Assembly: GCA_017962105.1 (NCBI GenBank)
Contig: JAGCVY010000081.1
Location: 1 to 64,000, forward strand
From: Lachnospiraceae bacterium
GTDB lineage: Bacteria > Bacillota > Clostridia > Lachnospirales > Lachnospiraceae
Length of the DNA stretch: 64,000 bases
Direction: 5' to 3'
A model generated the notes under the pieces. The model saw only the letters and a program-made list of their open reading frames with translations, was not told the origin of the DNA and ran no database searches. The translations under genes and the position numbers were made by a program. This document shows, piece after piece, positions 51,470 to 59,891 of the stretch (positions are counted from its first letter, which is position 1; every line of letters begins with the position of its first letter).

Positions 51470-52252
51470 CTACATTCCGCTCTTAATGTCATAATCGTAC
51501 CAAACGGCCTCCATTCCGGTCATACGGACACTGATGCTATCGCGCAAGGATGCATCTTTGATGAGGCTGTACGCTTTTTTCTTCAATTCATAATTATACG
51601 CATCCCCGCCAGCGCGCGCGATAGTCGCCAGTTCCTTGTCCGCACCGAGTTCGGCCAGGCGCTCCAAGGTACAGAAGTCCGCCAATGAGATGATGTCGAT
51701 TATGCACGCCGGATCATATATCTGTCTTATGAGACCATGGGCTTTCCGGGTGAGTTCCTGTCTTTCCTTGTCACGGCGTGAACGCCGTGCCTCCTCAAGC
51801 ATCTCCTCTGCGGCTTTCGCGTAACTCTCGTCTTGGCTGATTCCGCAAATGGAACAAACGAATCTCCCATCGGTTTCTGAAACGAAATCGTGAGCCTCAT
51901 TTCGACGTTTGCCGCAACCCGCACAAACGCAGCCTTTCCATTTGTGGTCCTCGTCATTCCAACTGATTTCGCCGCAACGGACACAGATACATCCCCCGTT
52001 GAACGAATGAATCTTTCTCTTCCCGTCAATCTTGCCGCATATGGAGCATCTGCAATCACATGTTCCCGGAATGTTTTCCCATTCATGAGAAAAAGAATCA
52101 TCATTAATAAACCCGCAAATCTTGCAAGTACAACCATTCCAGTCGTGCCATCCGTCATAATTTCTTGTTTTACATCGTATACAGGTGCAGCCTTTTTTTC
52201 CGTTCTGCAATACGGGCCACTTGTGTCCGACCAGTTTGCATATCACTCCCAT
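51470..52252 (-). CDS. Cys/His-repeat zinc-binding protein
   Basis: 260 residues. The first 150 residues hold about six units with a trailing H.W or H.F and a C.C..C group, for example HDWNGCTCKICG, HKWKGCVCAGCG and HSFNGGCICVRCG, about 20-26 residues apart. The regular layout suggests a string of zinc ribbons. The C-terminal 110 residues are helical, Arg/Glu-rich (REARRSRRDKERQ) and without motif. Leader with GGAGG. The two-gene order with the SUKH protein points to an accessory or conflict-related role, but that is inference. Confidence 0.65.
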   Translation of the reverse strand: MGVICKLVGHKWPVLQNGKKGCTCIRCKTRNYDGWHDWNGCTCKICGFINDDSFSHEWENIPGTCDCRCSICGKIDGKRKIHSFNGGCICVRCGEISWNDEDHKWKGCVCAGCGKRRNEAHDFVSETDGRFVCSICGISQDESYAKAAEEMLEEARRSRRDKERQELTRKAHGLIRQIYDPACIIDIISLADFCTLERLAELGADKELATIARAGGDAYNYELKKKAYSLIKDASLRDSISVRMTGMEAVWYDYDIKSGM

Positions 52253-52309
52253 CTCAGGACCTCCCCTACGTCATCTTGTTGTTGCATAATGCTTTTATGT
52301 TCTATCAAT

Positions 52310-52888
52310 TTATACAAGTCTACCTTGCATGCTCATATAATCTTCTCTAAGCAGACCGTAGATATTATAGTCACAATAAACCGACACCATTTTCCCTTGA
52401 CGAATTGTTCCTTCTTTTATGAAACCGCATTTTTCCATAACTCTGTTTGAAGCAACATTTCTTACATCCACACGTCCATTCAATCGTTCTATTTCCGTGT
52501 TCTCAAATACAAACCGCAGCACTTCCTTCAAAGCTTCTGTAGTAATTCCCATACTCCAGTACTCAGGATTAACTCTGTATCCTATATCGCCCATTCTGGC
52601 ATTTTGGATATCAAATACTGCGATCATACCTATCACCTTATTGGTTTCTTTCAATACAATTCCCCAATCAAGATCAAGAGAAGGTTTTCTAATTACCCAA
52701 GGACGAGCGTCAATAAACAAGAGTTCAGGATTTTTCTCGCCCTTGCTTGCTTTTCTTCCCCAATATGTATAGATTTCATCTCTCCCCAACCACTCTTTTA
52801 AATCGGCCACATCGTTTTCGTTAAGCACACGAATAATCAATCTGTCCGTTTCAAGAATCGGCTTGTTTATTTCATAATCTTTTAACAT
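52310..52888 (-). CDS. GNAT N-acetyltransferase (RimJ/RimL-like)
   Basis: 192 residues. The N-terminal LETDRLIIR and the late NVASNRVMEKCGFIKEG are hallmarks of the RimJ/RimL-type GNATs that acetylate protein N-termini or small molecules. Start at ATG 52888 with ATGGAG upstream; 52903 is an alternative without a good site. Acceptor unknown. Confidence 0.85.
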   Translation of the reverse strand: MLKDYEINKPILETDRLIIRVLNENDVADLKEWLGRDEIYTYWGRKASKGEKNPELLFIDARPWVIRKPSLDLDWGIVLKETNKVIGMIAVFDIQNARMGDIGYRVNPEYWSMGITTEALKEVLRFVFENTEIERLNGRVDVRNVASNRVMEKCGFIKEGTIRQGKMVSVYCDYNIYGLLREDYMSMQGRLV

Positions 52889-52929
52889 CTGTCTCAACTC
52901 CATTTATTATTTTCTGATCTTACTTTGAT

Positions 52930-53376
52930 TTATTCAACCGTTCCGCAATCCCTTTTCCGCAGATACTCCTCAGCCTCCGTCAGTTCTCTTCTGGATTCCT
53001 CATATTGCATGCAATTCATGGCTTCGTCATAGTCCAACAATACGATTTCCGAAACCTCCGATTTCTGCATGACGAACTCCTGATCATGGTATTCTGCTAA
53101 AAAATAAACATTCGTCTTCCTGTCATTCGGACGGCCTTCCCGTGCCAGCGGGTGTTCATCAACGGTTCGGAAATCATCAAATAAGATAACGTCCAGTCCC
53201 GTTTCTTCCTTCACTTCCCGAACAGCTGTCTCCTGCTCGGTTTCGCCCGCTTCCATGTGTCCCTTGGGAAAACCACAGCAGCCCTGATAGTTTCCGACTC
53301 CGCGAATGATCACGTATTTTCGGGTATTGTTCTCATTCGTGAAAATAATCACTCCGCATGCTTTCTCATCCGCCAT
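52930..53376 (-). CDS. Nudix hydrolase
   Basis: 148 residues. Complete Nudix box: GHMEAGETEQETAVREVKEETGLDV (shown once in this split form: GHMEAGETEQETA then VREVKEETG). Substrate specificity (for example diadenosine polyphosphates, given the GFPKG start and about 150-residue size) is not determined. SD AAGGAG, ATG 7 nt later. Confidence 0.92.
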   Translation of the reverse strand: MADEKACGVIIFTNENNTRKYVIIRGVGNYQGCCGFPKGHMEAGETEQETAVREVKEETGLDVILFDDFRTVDEHPLAREGRPNDRKTNVYFLAEYHDQEFVMQKSEVSEIVLLDYDEAMNCMQYEESRRELTEAEEYLRKRDCGTVE

Positions 53377-53433
53377 GTCATTTCTCCTTTTTCGAACAAC
53401 GTTGTCAGCAATACAATAGAACGCCTCACTCTA

Positions 53434-53943
53434 TCATTTCCTTGCCTTAAGGACAAATCCCTTAAGTTCCAGTTTTTTCCCGGAATCAGTAGTAATCTTC
53501 TCAATGCCCTGATCTATGATTTCATAATCATTTTCAAACTTGCGAAGAAGCTTCATGCTGCCTATGTTGCGTACATCGGCCTCATAAAAGAACTCTGTTT
53601 TCCCATATTTTTCACAAGCCAAGTCAAGTGCCGCCTTTAATGCTTCGTATGCGTAGCCTTTATTCCACTCTGACGCTTTAATCCATACTCCGATCTCTGG
53701 GCATTCTTCAGATAAACCATGTACTTCAGAACTTCCAATAAACTCTCCTTTTTCAGATAACGCAGAAAGCAGGATTGTTTCTCCATGCTCTGCTTCATCA
53801 AGAAAACTCTCTAACAGCTCTTTCGCTTCCGTTAGGTTTTCAAACGGATCCGGCCATTGATACTTTGTGATTTCTTCAGTAAACGCATTGTAATAATCTT
53901 CTGAATAATCCATTTGAAACGGTTCTATCGTGATTTTCCCCAC
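53434..53943 (-). CDS. GNAT N-acetyltransferase (RimL-like)
   Basis: 169 residues beginning at GTG 53943, chosen because GGAGG lies exactly 7 nt upstream; the ATG at 53979 has no site. EIGVWIKASEWNKGYAYEAL is the acetyl-CoA loop region, and NIGSMKLLRKFE is the RimJ/RimL-type NxxSxxxLEK-like late motif (with changes). Acceptor unknown. Confidence 0.83.
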   Translation of the reverse strand: MGKITIEPFQMDYSEDYYNAFTEEITKYQWPDPFENLTEAKELLESFLDEAEHGETILLSALSEKGEFIGSSEVHGLSEECPEIGVWIKASEWNKGYAYEALKAALDLACEKYGKTEFFYEADVRNIGSMKLLRKFENDYEIIDQGIEKITTDSGKKLELKGFVLKARK

Positions 53944-54007
53944 TCGTTTTCCTCCATCCTTAACCTGAAATAAAACCATTGTGGAAATTTATATCCATTT
54001 TTCTCCG

Positions 54008-55420
54008 TTACACCGTAACGATCTTGATCAGATTGGTGTTCCCGGACAAACCGTTTATCATTCCACCGGTAACAACGATATTGTCACCCTTTTGCAATTT
54101 CATGATATCCGTTGTTGTCTTCTGCGCGAAATAAAACAGCACATCCGTCGAATCGAACGTCTCGCAAAGCACCGGGGTAACGCCCCACGAAAGGGAAAGT
54201 CTTCGATAGCTCTTCGCATTGGTCGTAATGCCGATGATATCGACCGGACAGCGGAACCTTGAAACCATTCGAACGGTTATTCCGGAAAGAGAACACACGG
54301 CAATCGCTTTCGCGTGAACGTCAATTGCCATTCCGCAAACCGCATGCGAGATGCAGTCCACAGTGTTCTTCATTTCAAAGGAGTAATTGTGGAACCGTTT
54401 TTCATAATGGATCGAAGCCTCGGTTGCCTCCGCAATTGAAGCCATCATTTTGACGGTCTGCTCCGGATACTTTCCGGCAGCAGTTTCGCCGGAGAGCATC
54501 ACAGCCGAAGTACCGTCATATACCGCATTGGCCACATCCGAAACCTCCGCACGGGTCGGCCTCGGCGAGTTGATCATGGATTCGAGCATTTCCGTTGCCG
54601 TGATGACTCGCTTACCGAGAAGCCTGCACTTGGTGATAAGGCTCTTCTGTACCGCGGGAAGCTTCTCCGGAGCGATTTCAACTCCCATGTCACCGCGGCC
54701 GATCATGATTCCCGAGCAAAGCTCGCAGATCTCTTCAATGTTGTCGATGCCGGGCTGATTCTCGATTTTCGCGATCAGCTCGATATCCGGCGAACCATGC
54801 TCGGAAAGGAACTCGCGAACCGCGCGCAGATCATCCGCTTTCGAGACAAATGAGCAGGCGATAAAATCCACCTCATTCTCGATCCCGAACAAAATGTCCG
54901 CCTTATCCTGTTCACTCAGGTACTCGGTGCTCATAACCTTTCCCGGAAAATTCATACTCTTCCGGTCGGACAAAACACCATCCGTGAGCGTCTCGCAGAC
55001 AACATCGTCGCCCGAAATCTCACGCACGACAAAATCCATAAGACCGTTACAAACAAGAATGTGATCTCCGGGCTTAACATCCCCCGAGAGCCCCTCAAAA
55101 TTCACGTAAACGCATTCCTGGTTACCCACGCCGTTACCGGAGCGGAACGTAAAGCGGTCACCGGCCTTCAGACTTATTTTACCGTTTTCGAAAGTCCGGA
55201 TACGAAATTCCGGTCCCTTGGTATCCAGCAAAACAGCGATCGGCAGATTCAGCCTGCTGCTGACCTCACGGATCGTATCGATCCGTTTCTTGTGTTCTTC
55301 ATGCGACCCGTGGGAGAAGTTAAGTCTTGCCACGTTCATTCCGGCGAGACACAGTTTTTCTATCATTTCCGAACTCTCGCTGGCCGGTCCGATCGTACAT
55401 ACAATCTTGGTTTTTCTCAT
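54008..55420 (-). CDS. pyk: Pyruvate kinase
   Basis: Last step of glycolysis. 470 residues, the usual short length without an extra C-terminal PEP-utiliser domain. N-terminal TKIVCTIGPASESS, NFSHG, LLDTKGPEFRI, GRGDMGVEIAPEK, ATEMLESMI, PTRAEVSDVANAV and LSGETAAGKYP are all present. The catalytic region reads ATEMLESM where ATQMLESM is more common. SD AGAAAGGAAG. It lies in an accessory block, which is unusual for a central enzyme; a second, housekeeping copy may exist elsewhere. Confidence 0.96.
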   Translation of the reverse strand: MRKTKIVCTIGPASESSEMIEKLCLAGMNVARLNFSHGSHEEHKKRIDTIREVSSRLNLPIAVLLDTKGPEFRIRTFENGKISLKAGDRFTFRSGNGVGNQECVYVNFEGLSGDVKPGDHILVCNGLMDFVVREISGDDVVCETLTDGVLSDRKSMNFPGKVMSTEYLSEQDKADILFGIENEVDFIACSFVSKADDLRAVREFLSEHGSPDIELIAKIENQPGIDNIEEICELCSGIMIGRGDMGVEIAPEKLPAVQKSLITKCRLLGKRVITATEMLESMINSPRPTRAEVSDVANAVYDGTSAVMLSGETAAGKYPEQTVKMMASIAEATEASIHYEKRFHNYSFEMKNTVDCISHAVCGMAIDVHAKAIAVCSLSGITVRMVSRFRCPVDIIGITTNAKSYRRLSLSWGVTPVLCETFDSTDVLFYFAQKTTTDIMKLQKGDNIVVTGGMINGLSGNTNLIKIVTV

Positions 55421-55444
55421 TTTTGACTTCCTTTCTCTGCTTTA

Positions 55445-55759
55445 TTACAGCTCGCATAACATTTTTACTTTTATCGGTCTTTTCGTCAAAAACTCAGCAT
55501 TTTCATCCATAACAGTTTCCGGATGCTGATATACGTCAACGCCAACCGTAATAGGTTCATCTATTGCATATAGGTATCCCTTTTCCGTTCCGTTATGATA
55601 GATTTTCCCATTGTCGTCATAACTCAACCGGCTCGGTTGATGAGAAAAGGCCTCTGCAAGTTCTTTCCACTGAGTGATAGTACTGCCTTCTCTCAACTCT
55701 GAAAAAACCATGTTCGAGCCATGATACCATATTCCATTAGGATCAATCTTCAGTTCCAT
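55445..55759 (-). CDS. Small protein, possibly ADP-ribosyltransferase-like fold
   Basis: 104 residues from MELKIDPNGI with AAGGAG about 10 nt upstream. The opening IWYHGSNMVFSELREGSTIT, then AFSHQPS and GYLYAIDEPI, resembles the His-containing start of small ART-like (Arr-type) folds, but no Arr-type catalytic triad is proven. It follows the Imm42-like gene by 4 nt, so both may belong to one toxin/immunity locus. Confidence 0.45.
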   Translation of the reverse strand: MELKIDPNGIWYHGSNMVFSELREGSTITQWKELAEAFSHQPSRLSYDDNGKIYHNGTEKGYLYAIDEPITVGVDVYQHPETVMDENAEFLTKRPIKVKMLCEL

Positions 55760-55763
55760 ATTC

Positions 55764-56306
55764 TTAAGTCTCCTTTTTTCCGTGTACTCGGAGTTCTTCT
55801 GTACAAATGAAGTTTTCCATTTCACGTACAATCATATCAATCTCATCCGCATCAACTTCCGTAGTTATCACTTTGTCGCCCAGGATATCAGTTTGCGTTT
55901 CAATATCCACTGTATACTCTACTGCCATAAAGACGGTTTTGTTATCTCTCTTTACCGTAAAAATATAAAAACTCTCATCCGCCAGATCATCCGAAAGCTC
56001 ATCATATAAAGAGTACAACGAATTCCAATCTTTGCTTATTTCTTCGTCAGGATATACACGATGGTATATCGTCTCATACGCCTCCCTTATCCAGTCATTC
56101 ATAAGTACTTCTTTTCTCGGCTCATTTTTCAATGCTTTCAATGCATTTTTCAAAGCAATGATATAGGGCGTGTTAATTATGGATTTGGGAAAAACTTCCC
56201 CCCTGATACAAAAGGCGAAATGGCCATTATCCTCTGATTCCGAATCATTCCACTCTGCAACTCGTTCTATCAAAATCGCGAACATAAACGGATTGCCAAA
56301 GACCAT
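55764..56306 (-). CDS. Immunity protein 42 (Imm42) family protein
   Basis: 180 residues. The start MVFGNPFMFAILIERVAEW, the GHFAFCIRGEVFP strand and the central DWIREAYETIYHRVYPDEE follow the Imm42 family found in polymorphic toxin loci. The protein would neutralise a specific toxin. ATG at 56306 has GGAGG upstream; a frame start at 56324 is weaker. No toxin gene is adjacent, so it is an orphan or rescues against neighbours. Confidence 0.8.
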   Translation of the reverse strand: MVFGNPFMFAILIERVAEWNDSESEDNGHFAFCIRGEVFPKSIINTPYIIALKNALKALKNEPRKEVLMNDWIREAYETIYHRVYPDEEISKDWNSLYSLYDELSDDLADESFYIFTVKRDNKTVFMAVEYTVDIETQTDILGDKVITTEVDADEIDMIVREMENFICTEELRVHGKKET

Positions 56307-56340
56307 CGTTTTCCCTCCATTCATTTATAGTTAATGGAGC

Positions 56341-56600
56341 TCACTCCCCATCCAGATAATTCACTTCCGAATCCAGTTTGAAAGACTTCTGCATTCCTCC
56401 GGTCAGGAACCGCACATTGCCCGAATCAGGGTGTAGAAATTCACGGTGAGCTGACCCCCTCCGCTTCTGTACGGGGAGAATACTTCATTTTTCGAAAACT
56501 CGTATTCCCGCTTATGTTCCCCGTCCGGATCGTAATACCGATTCAGGTTTTTCTTTTCAAATCCCGGATCCTTCACGTTTTTTATGATTATATCCCTCAT
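56341..56600 (-). pseudogene. Frameshifted small gene of unknown family
   Basis: Frame 1 runs from MRDIIIKNVKDPGFEKK to a stop at 56403. If one G is added to the GGGGG run near 56452, the reading continues as SGGGSAHREFLHPDSGNVRF, then LTGGMQKSFKLDSEV, and stops at 56341. A 6-to-5 G slip, or a sequencing error, would explain this. The intact protein would be about 86 residues. Family unknown. Confidence 0.5.
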
Positions 56601-56647
56601 GCATCGCCTCCCGTTAACTCGTCCCCTCATCTCTTATCGCATCCTGA

Positions 56648-56770
56648 TTAATCGCTAACTGTCGTTTTATGCATATGGCAGAATTCCTCTTTTACGAAAT
56701 ACCTGTACTGGTTTACGATGTCAAAGCCCATCTTCCTGTAAAGCTCATTTCCCCTCGCTTCTTCAGAAGG
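56648..56770 (-). pseudogene. C-terminal fragment of a GNAT acetyltransferase
   Basis: About 40 codons read PSEEARGNELYRKMGF, then DIVNQYRYFVKEEFCHM and a stop. ELYRKMGF is the hallmark of GNAT C-termini. Nothing ahead of it supplies the acetyl-CoA-binding half; the upstream sequence is the end of the HD-domain gene. Confidence 0.65.
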
Positions 56771-56783
56771 GTCCCTCCTTTGG

Positions 56784-57383
56784 TTAAATGGCAAATAAAT
56801 CATCAGCACATTTCGCAGCCATCACCCTGTCATATTTTTCTTTCACCAGATGTTTCAGATTATCGCTCAATTCTTCATAATCCCCGGTCATTTTATCCTG
56901 CACAAAACGCACCGAGTCCTCCTCGCCCAATCCCATAACTTTACTCGGCAGAGAATACAGCGTTTTAACAACATCAAAATGAGATAATCCGTCGGCATCG
57001 ACAAGGATCTGCTCTTCCTCCGTACTCCGGTATTGCTGTCTCCTTTTACTGTGGTTCAAAATGCATCTTTTGACAAGCTGCGTTTTGTCTTCCGGATAAT
57101 CATTTTCCCTCAACAACTGTTCGGCGATCTCTGCGCCATATTCATTGTGCCGGCTTCGGTCCAGTGCCATATCGGTCATGGAGATGTCATGCAAAAGGGC
57201 AGCTAATTCCAGCACTTCCCGGTCAACATTTTTGTCCTTCGAGAGCATTACAACATACTTATGAACATACTGAATATGCTCCCGGTATATGTTGTACTCA
57301 TCCTTCGTACCTTTTGTCTGTTCTTCAAACCGGGCACTTCGGTCTATTATTTCCTGACGCATTTTCTCAATGATCTGACTCAT
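56784..57383 (-). CDS. HD-domain metal-dependent phosphohydrolase
   Basis: 199 residues. First His in REHIQYVHKYV, HD pair in LAALLHDISMTDMA, further His in RSRHNEYGAEI and CILNHSKR, and the late Asp in LVDADGLSHFD. Such proteins cleave phosphates from nucleotides. SD AGAGGAG, ATG nearby. Located 16 nt behind the nucleosidase gene, both probably in one operon. Confidence 0.85.
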   Translation of the reverse strand: MSQIIEKMRQEIIDRSARFEEQTKGTKDEYNIYREHIQYVHKYVVMLSKDKNVDREVLELAALLHDISMTDMALDRSRHNEYGAEIAEQLLRENDYPEDKTQLVKRCILNHSKRRQQYRSTEEEQILVDADGLSHFDVVKTLYSLPSKVMGLGEEDSVRFVQDKMTGDYEELSDNLKHLVKEKYDRVMAAKCADDLFAI

Positions 57384-57399
57384 TTGCCGACTCCTCTAA

Positions 57400-58083
57400 C
57401 TACATGCTTCTGATAACCGCCACTGTAAAATCTTTTGCTATCCGGGACGCTTCTTTACAGTTCATCTCGAAAAACCCGGATCCACTGTGATCTGCGGTAT
57501 CGGTAATACTCCGAATTGCCAGAAACGGTACCGAATTCGCATAGCAGACATGTGCGATGCTTCCGGTCTCCATATCAACTGATAAAGGATCGAACGCGTC
57601 AATAATCTCCTGCCGACCGTCATCCGAAATGAAAGCCTCTCCGGTTACCATTCGACCAAAGTATACCTTTTCCTTGGTTTGAATACGTTCTGCAACATCC
57701 CGTGTTGTTTTCAAAAGTTTTTCGTCGGCAGCGAAAAATGCGGATTTCATCCAGGGATGATACTCTGTCAATATACCCGTATCAACATCGTGATATGCCA
57801 CTTCAGTTGAAATGACAGTATCAAATATTCTGAGTCTGCTATCCATCCCGCCTGCCACACCGGCATTGATGATTGCATCAACCTTAAACTCATCTATTAT
57901 AATCTGTGTAGCGATTGCCGCATTTACCTTACATACTCCGCAATAGAGCAACATAACATCATTTGCGTCTATTTTGCCGATGTGAATCTTAAGCATGGCT
58001 TTCTCTACGACAGAGCGCTCCTGAAAGTCATCAAGAAAAGGGGCCATCTCGTTTTCACTTGCACAGATAATACCGATCTTCAT
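57400..58083 (-). CDS. mtnN: MTA/SAH nucleosidase-like phosphorylase
   Basis: 227 residues. IGIICASENEMAPF contains the catalytic Glu12. AGVAGGMD is the phosphorylase/nucleosidase signature, VDMETGSIAHVCY has the ribose-binding Met-Glu pair, and SITDTAD holds the catalytic Asp. The enzyme hydrolyses methylthioadenosine and S-adenosylhomocysteine. Start at MKIGIICAS (58083); the longer frame starts with TTG. The gene is in the accessory block with other nucleotide enzymes, so it may be a paralogue of the housekeeping copy. Confidence 0.9.
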   Translation of the reverse strand: MKIGIICASENEMAPFLDDFQERSVVEKAMLKIHIGKIDANDVMLLYCGVCKVNAAIATQIIIDEFKVDAIINAGVAGGMDSRLRIFDTVISTEVAYHDVDTGILTEYHPWMKSAFFAADEKLLKTTRDVAERIQTKEKVYFGRMVTGEAFISDDGRQEIIDAFDPLSVDMETGSIAHVCYANSVPFLAIRSITDTADHSGSGFFEMNCKEASRIAKDFTVAVIRSM

Positions 58084-58159
58084 GACTTCAGCCAATCCTC
58101 CTCAACCATCAATTCTATATTTCGTTTAACTTTCTTTTTGTGTAGCGAGGCTTGTTCCA

Positions 58160-58684
58160 CTACACTCTTCTCCATATTGCATAAACATCGCAGTAAACGT
58201 GCTCTTCCTCCGGATACTCTACACGGAGCTTCCTGCTGATCCTCATCGCGGATTGATAATCGGGAATCAGCCCGTATTCGTTTAGCTCCCGATAATCGAA
58301 TGCCTTTGAGTAGTAATCCCCGTCCGTAAAGCTGCCGCAGTTGAGTATGGCGCTCACCCAGGAATCCGCCAGATCAAATCCACAGAACTCAAAACCTTCG
58401 ACTGTTTGTGCCGCGATATCGGGAATATCCGGGTTTTCCTTATCGCCCGGGACACAAAGCACCCGTAACACCTGATCCCCGTTTTCAATTTCAATCGTCA
58501 TCGCCTGCTCTTCGGTAAGTAAAGTCTGCTCCTCCCTGGGAAACAAAGAGCCATCAACGGAAATGACCTCCCGGATCAATTCGCCGAACCAATTCCGCTC
58601 AACCGGCAGTTCAGGGAAGAATCTTTTACACACGTAATGCCACGGATTCGCTTGATCGATTGAGTATTCGCAAAATGTTTTCAT
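58160..58684 (-). CDS. Conserved-looking hypothetical protein
   Basis: 174 residues, cytoplasmic, without a motif I recognise. Rich in acidic and aromatic residues (FDLADSWVSAILNCGSF; CDVYAIWRRV at the end). Its start lies inside the amidohydrolase 3' end (59-nt overlap), so either it is coupled or its true start is at the later MTIEIENG. Function unknown. Confidence 0.55.
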   Translation of the reverse strand: MKTFCEYSIDQANPWHYVCKRFFPELPVERNWFGELIREVISVDGSLFPREEQTLLTEEQAMTIEIENGDQVLRVLCVPGDKENPDIPDIAAQTVEGFEFCGFDLADSWVSAILNCGSFTDGDYYSKAFDYRELNEYGLIPDYQSAMRISRKLRVEYPEEEHVYCDVYAIWRRV

Positions 58685-59495
58685 AAGCGATTTTACCTGC
58701 CTCTTCTTCCGTAAAATCCATCTGATTTAAAACACTGCAATAGGTTTCATAAACCTCTTCCGGCTCAACATATCTCACATCCGGATAATCTGTTGCAAAG
58801 ATCAGCCTGTCAACGCCAAATCCCCGCAGGATTCGATTGGTCTGCTCTATTCCGTATAGTTTTACAAATTCAGGAAGCACAGAAGAAATATCCACATACC
58901 CGCAGCCGGAGATAGCGTCCTGCCATTTCATTCCGCCCATATGTGCGGTAATTATGGTCAGGTCGGGAAATACCTGAATCATTTTATTGATTTTATCCGG
59001 CGCACAGTTATCATTAAAGCCCACCCTGCAAGGATTGGAATGAATAGCTACAGGAACATTCAGTTCGGCTGCTTTGCGCAGCACAGGCACCATCTCAAGG
59101 CTATCCGCATCAAGCTGCAGATTTGACGGGTGCAATTTAAGTCCTTTCAATCCGTAATCCTCAACTGCATCCTGCAAGTCATAGGGCGAATCCTCCATGA
59201 AGTAGCTGCCCTCTTTTCTCACGTCCGCAAATGCCAGGAACTTATCCGGGTGTCTTTTCTGCAATTCACCAAGCCATTTATTGGTGTCATCTGCCTTCGG
59301 ATAGTACATTCTTCCGTCGTTATTCGGAACAACAATAGCCTTTTCGACATTGTACTGTTCCATAATGCGGAGATATTCATCAGCATCCGCATGCGCCCAG
59401 GGACTTTCCGGCTCGTTTTCTCTGTATAATTTTAGTATTTCCGGCGGAATAATGTGTACATGTGCGTCAATCTTTCTTATCTTTTTCCAGTCCAT
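58626..59495 (-). CDS. Amidohydrolase family protein (amidohydrolase 2 type)
   Basis: 289 residues. Metal-binding IDAHVHIIPPE (HxH) at the start, KLHPS (Lys/His region), PVAIHSNP and TAHMGGMKW, and the catalytic Asp in FATDYPDVRYVEP. The late YENILRIL tail is typical of the amidohydrolase-2/ACMSD-like group, which includes decarboxylases of aromatic acids and lactonases. No adjacent pathway fixes the substrate. Confidence 0.85.
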   Translation of the reverse strand: MDWKKIRKIDAHVHIIPPEILKLYRENEPESPWAHADADEYLRIMEQYNVEKAIVVPNNDGRMYYPKADDTNKWLGELQKRHPDKFLAFADVRKEGSYFMEDSPYDLQDAVEDYGLKGLKLHPSNLQLDADSLEMVPVLRKAAELNVPVAIHSNPCRVGFNDNCAPDKINKMIQVFPDLTIITAHMGGMKWQDAISGCGYVDISSVLPEFVKLYGIEQTNRILRGFGVDRLIFATDYPDVRYVEPEEVYETYCSVLNQMDFTEEEAGKIAYENILRILNRSSESVALRV

Positions 59496-59517
59496 ATAAG
59501 CCCTCTCCGTTGTCTCA

Positions 59518-59890
59518 TCAACACGAGTATCTATTTACCAAACATTCGAATCCATCCGTTTTCGCATTGTTGTCCTTCAGATACCGGATGTATTCTCCGG
59601 CTTTCCGATACAGCTCATCCCGAAACTCTTCGTAAGGGATAGTCTGATCCTTCCGGTCGAACGCAATCTCAATCTATAAACTTACATCCGAGTTTGATAA
59701 AGAAATCCGTTATGCTGTTTTTTTCGTCGTAGCTCAGACCTTCTCCCCAAACGCCCCCGTGCACAGCGCGTAGCGTATCTTTATGCCGGGCAGATCAAGC
59801 TTTTCATTGGTTTTAACGATACTCTTTCTTGAGTACTCAACCGGTTCCCAGTTGTTTCCTGTCGTTTTTCACATCATCCCAGTTTTTCAT
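59518..59890 (-). pseudogene. Decayed gene downstream of the 244-residue membrane-protein gene
   Basis: The ATG at 59890 lies 1 nt after the previous stop with GAGGAG as SD, but the frame dies after about 16 codons. Readable pieces then alternate: PVEYSRKSIVKTNEKLDLPG and IKIRYALC; next GGVWGEGLSYDEKNS and ITDFFIKLGCKFID; next IEIAFDRKDQTIPYEEFRDE, LYRKAGEYIRYLKDN and a stop. At least one shift sits at the GGGGG run near 59755, plus stops elsewhere. Clear pseudogene of an unknown family, about 120 residues. Confidence 0.75.
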
Positions 59891-59891
59891 C

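Noticed and set aside
54008..55420. Divergent ATEMLESM motif as a sign of inactive pyruvate kinase
   Set aside because: Catalytic Lys, metal-binding and K-site motifs are present; the Q-to-E change also occurs in pyruvate kinases of other Clostridia as far as I recall.
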